Source: Urophycis tenuis
Lineage: Eukaryota > Chordata > Actinopteri > Gadiformes > Phycidae
DNA: 64,000 nucleotides
NCBI GenBank assembly: GCA_036785325.1
Contig: JAXIVH010000020.1
Location: 5,747,879-5,811,878, forward strand
Direction of reading: 5' to 3'
Shown here: piece after piece, positions 62,665 through 64,000 of the stretch
Position numbering within the stretch: position 1 is the first letter of the stretch
Layout: every line of letters begins with the position of its first letter
Translations under genes and position numbers: made by a program
The notes under the pieces: model-generated
What the model was told of the DNA's origin: nothing
Databases searched by the model: none
The model's input: only the letters and a program-made list of their open reading frames with translations

Positions 62665-64000
62665 GATATTGGCGAGTGCAACTGCCTTTGATCCCCTATT
62701 CAACTACCGAGTCGTTGGATGAGGTGGGGGGGGTCATCGAGATAACTCTAACGAACCTAACCGAGCCAGGGCCATCGAAAGAACGGGCTCTCTACACAAC
62801 CCATTTATATTACCTTACCAACTGTTATTCACAAAACGACCACTAGATGGAGGCGATGGACCACCACTGAAGAATCAAAAGAAGGCAACCAGCCTTTAAC
62901 ACAAAGGCTAAAAACTCACTCCAGCTGTGATCCTCTTTATCTAAATAAATAAATAAACAAAAATGAATAAATAAATAGACTAAATAAATATACAAATATA
63001 AATAAATAAATTAAATATAGATTACCTTACCAACTATTGCAATTACCTATTATTATTGTTATTATTATTATTACTTACCTATTAATGCAATTTCCCAACC
63101 TGGGAACAATAGAGTATTTCTATTTCTATTTCTATAACTCTTCTTCACAAAACGACCACTAGGTGGAGACGACGCACCACCAGCGAGGAATCAAAAGAGG
63201 AGGAACAACCTTGAATACAAAGATTAAAACCCACTCCAGCTGTGAGTCTCTCGATGTATTTATTTACTAAAAAAATATATATTAAATATATATACTCCTC
63301 CCATCTCTTCTCCCCTGTCTTCCCTCATGGAAATGAGGGAGTTGGGGGAGATAGAGTGTACTAGCCCGATCCGGCGGGGGTGAGTTCAGTCCGTACAGAC
63401 TGTCTCACCTTGACTCTACCTTCCTCAATCTCTAGCTCTAACTCTAACCCTAGGGATAACCTCAACCCCAACCCTAACCATAGGCCTAACCTTAGCCCTA
63501 ACCCTAACTCAACCCTAACACTAACCCTTACCTTGGCCCTAATCTTAACACTAACCTCAACCCCTAACCTTAGCCTTAACACTAACCCTAACCCCTACTC
63601 TAACTCTAACCCTAACCCCTACTCTAACTCTAACCCTAAGCCTACCCTAACCTCCAACACTAACCCTACCCTAACTCTAACGCTAACCCTAACTCTAACC
63701 TTTGCCCTAACTTTAGCCCTAACCCTAGCCTCAGCCATAACCCTAACCCTAACCTTAGCCCTAACCCTAACCTTAACCCTAACCCTAACCTTGGCCCTAA
63801 CCTTAACACTAACCTCAAACCTAACCTTAACCCTAACCTCAGCCATAACCCTAACCCTAACTTTAGCCCTAACCCTAATTCTAGCCCTAACCCTAATCTT
63901 AACCATAACCTTAACCCTAACCTTGGCCCTAACACTTAACCTAACCTTATCCATAACACTAACCCTAACCTCAACCCTAACCTTAACCCCAATCTCAGCC
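62665..64000. repeat. Array 2 unit 10 (partial, runs off the window)
   Basis: First 1336 bp of a unit. Long ATT run, CTGTGAG, and CTAACTTTAGCC as in units 2 and 6. ACAAAGGCTAAAA replaces ACAAAGACTAAAA. Confidence 0.95.
63434..64000. repeat. Degenerate telomere-like block, unit 10 (partial)
   Basis: Same layout as unit 2 up to the window end. Confidence 0.93.

Larger units (their letters stand above)
37469..64000. repeat. Satellite array 2: ~2.77-kb units with telomere-like blocks
   Basis: GATATTGGCGAGTGCAACTG recurs at 37469, 40246, 43023, 45792, 48572, 51339, 54117, 56892, 59900 and 62665, all on the same strand. Nine units are complete and the tenth runs off the window. They are near identical apart from short indels, which shows strong homogenisation. 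Each has, in order: G-run, two ~110-bp subrepeats, AT-rich DNA with a retroelement-like tail, telomere-like block, GC-rich block, linker. No 214-bp satellite occurs inside this array. Confidence 0.97.

Overview
The window holds no intact gene. It is satellite and subtelomere-type DNA from a vertebrate, most likely a teleost fish. Three features point to this: degenerate CCCTAA/TTAGGG hexamer blocks, long (CA)n microsatellites beside AT-rich intron-like sequence, and a truncated LINE/SINE-style 3' tail (CTGGGAACAATAGAGTATTT plus short tandem tails) of a kind common in fish. The species cannot be named from the sequence.

Region 1 (1-37468) is a composite array. Its base is a 214-bp tandem monomer that carries a HindIII site (AAGCTT) in most copies, about 119 monomers in 14 blocks. 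The blocks are interrupted 13 times by a nearly identical insert of about 0.97-1.02 kb. Each insert holds AT-rich sequence with a branch-point-like motif and a 3' splice site, a 504-bp exon-like segment, a perfect GTAAGT 5' splice site, a (CA)n/(TA)n microsatellite, and a 3' flank leading back into the satellite. The exon-like segment is a decayed fragment of a protein gene. A Pro/Thr-rich stretch and a conserved-looking C-terminal stretch lie in different frames, and eleven copies reach a shared TGA unless they have lost that part. The two copies nearest the right end (32759 and 36084) have CGA there and stay open to the donor. One copy (16526) has lost 443 bp, and the first (1430) has lost 13 bp and gained a TAG.

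Region 2 (37469-64000) is a different head-to-tail array of nine complete units and one partial unit of about 2.77 kb (one is 3.0 kb). Each unit contains two diverged ~110-bp subrepeats with CTCF-like cores, an AT-rich stretch, a retroelement-like tail, a ~0.93-kb degenerate telomeric block with CCCTAA on the + strand, a GC-rich segment ending in a perfect U1-type donor, and a unique-looking linker. The two arrays meet abruptly at 37468/37469, exactly after a HindIII hexamer of the first satellite.

The open frames longer than 60 codons are by-products of repeat composition (CA runs, period-6 telomeric DNA, GC-rich exon DNA) and are not proposed as genes. The most interesting points are the spread of a captured exon with intact splice signals by satellite expansion, the polarity of decay among its copies, and the repeated combination of telomere-like DNA, CTCF-like sites and splice donors in array 2, which could support subtelomeric transcription.
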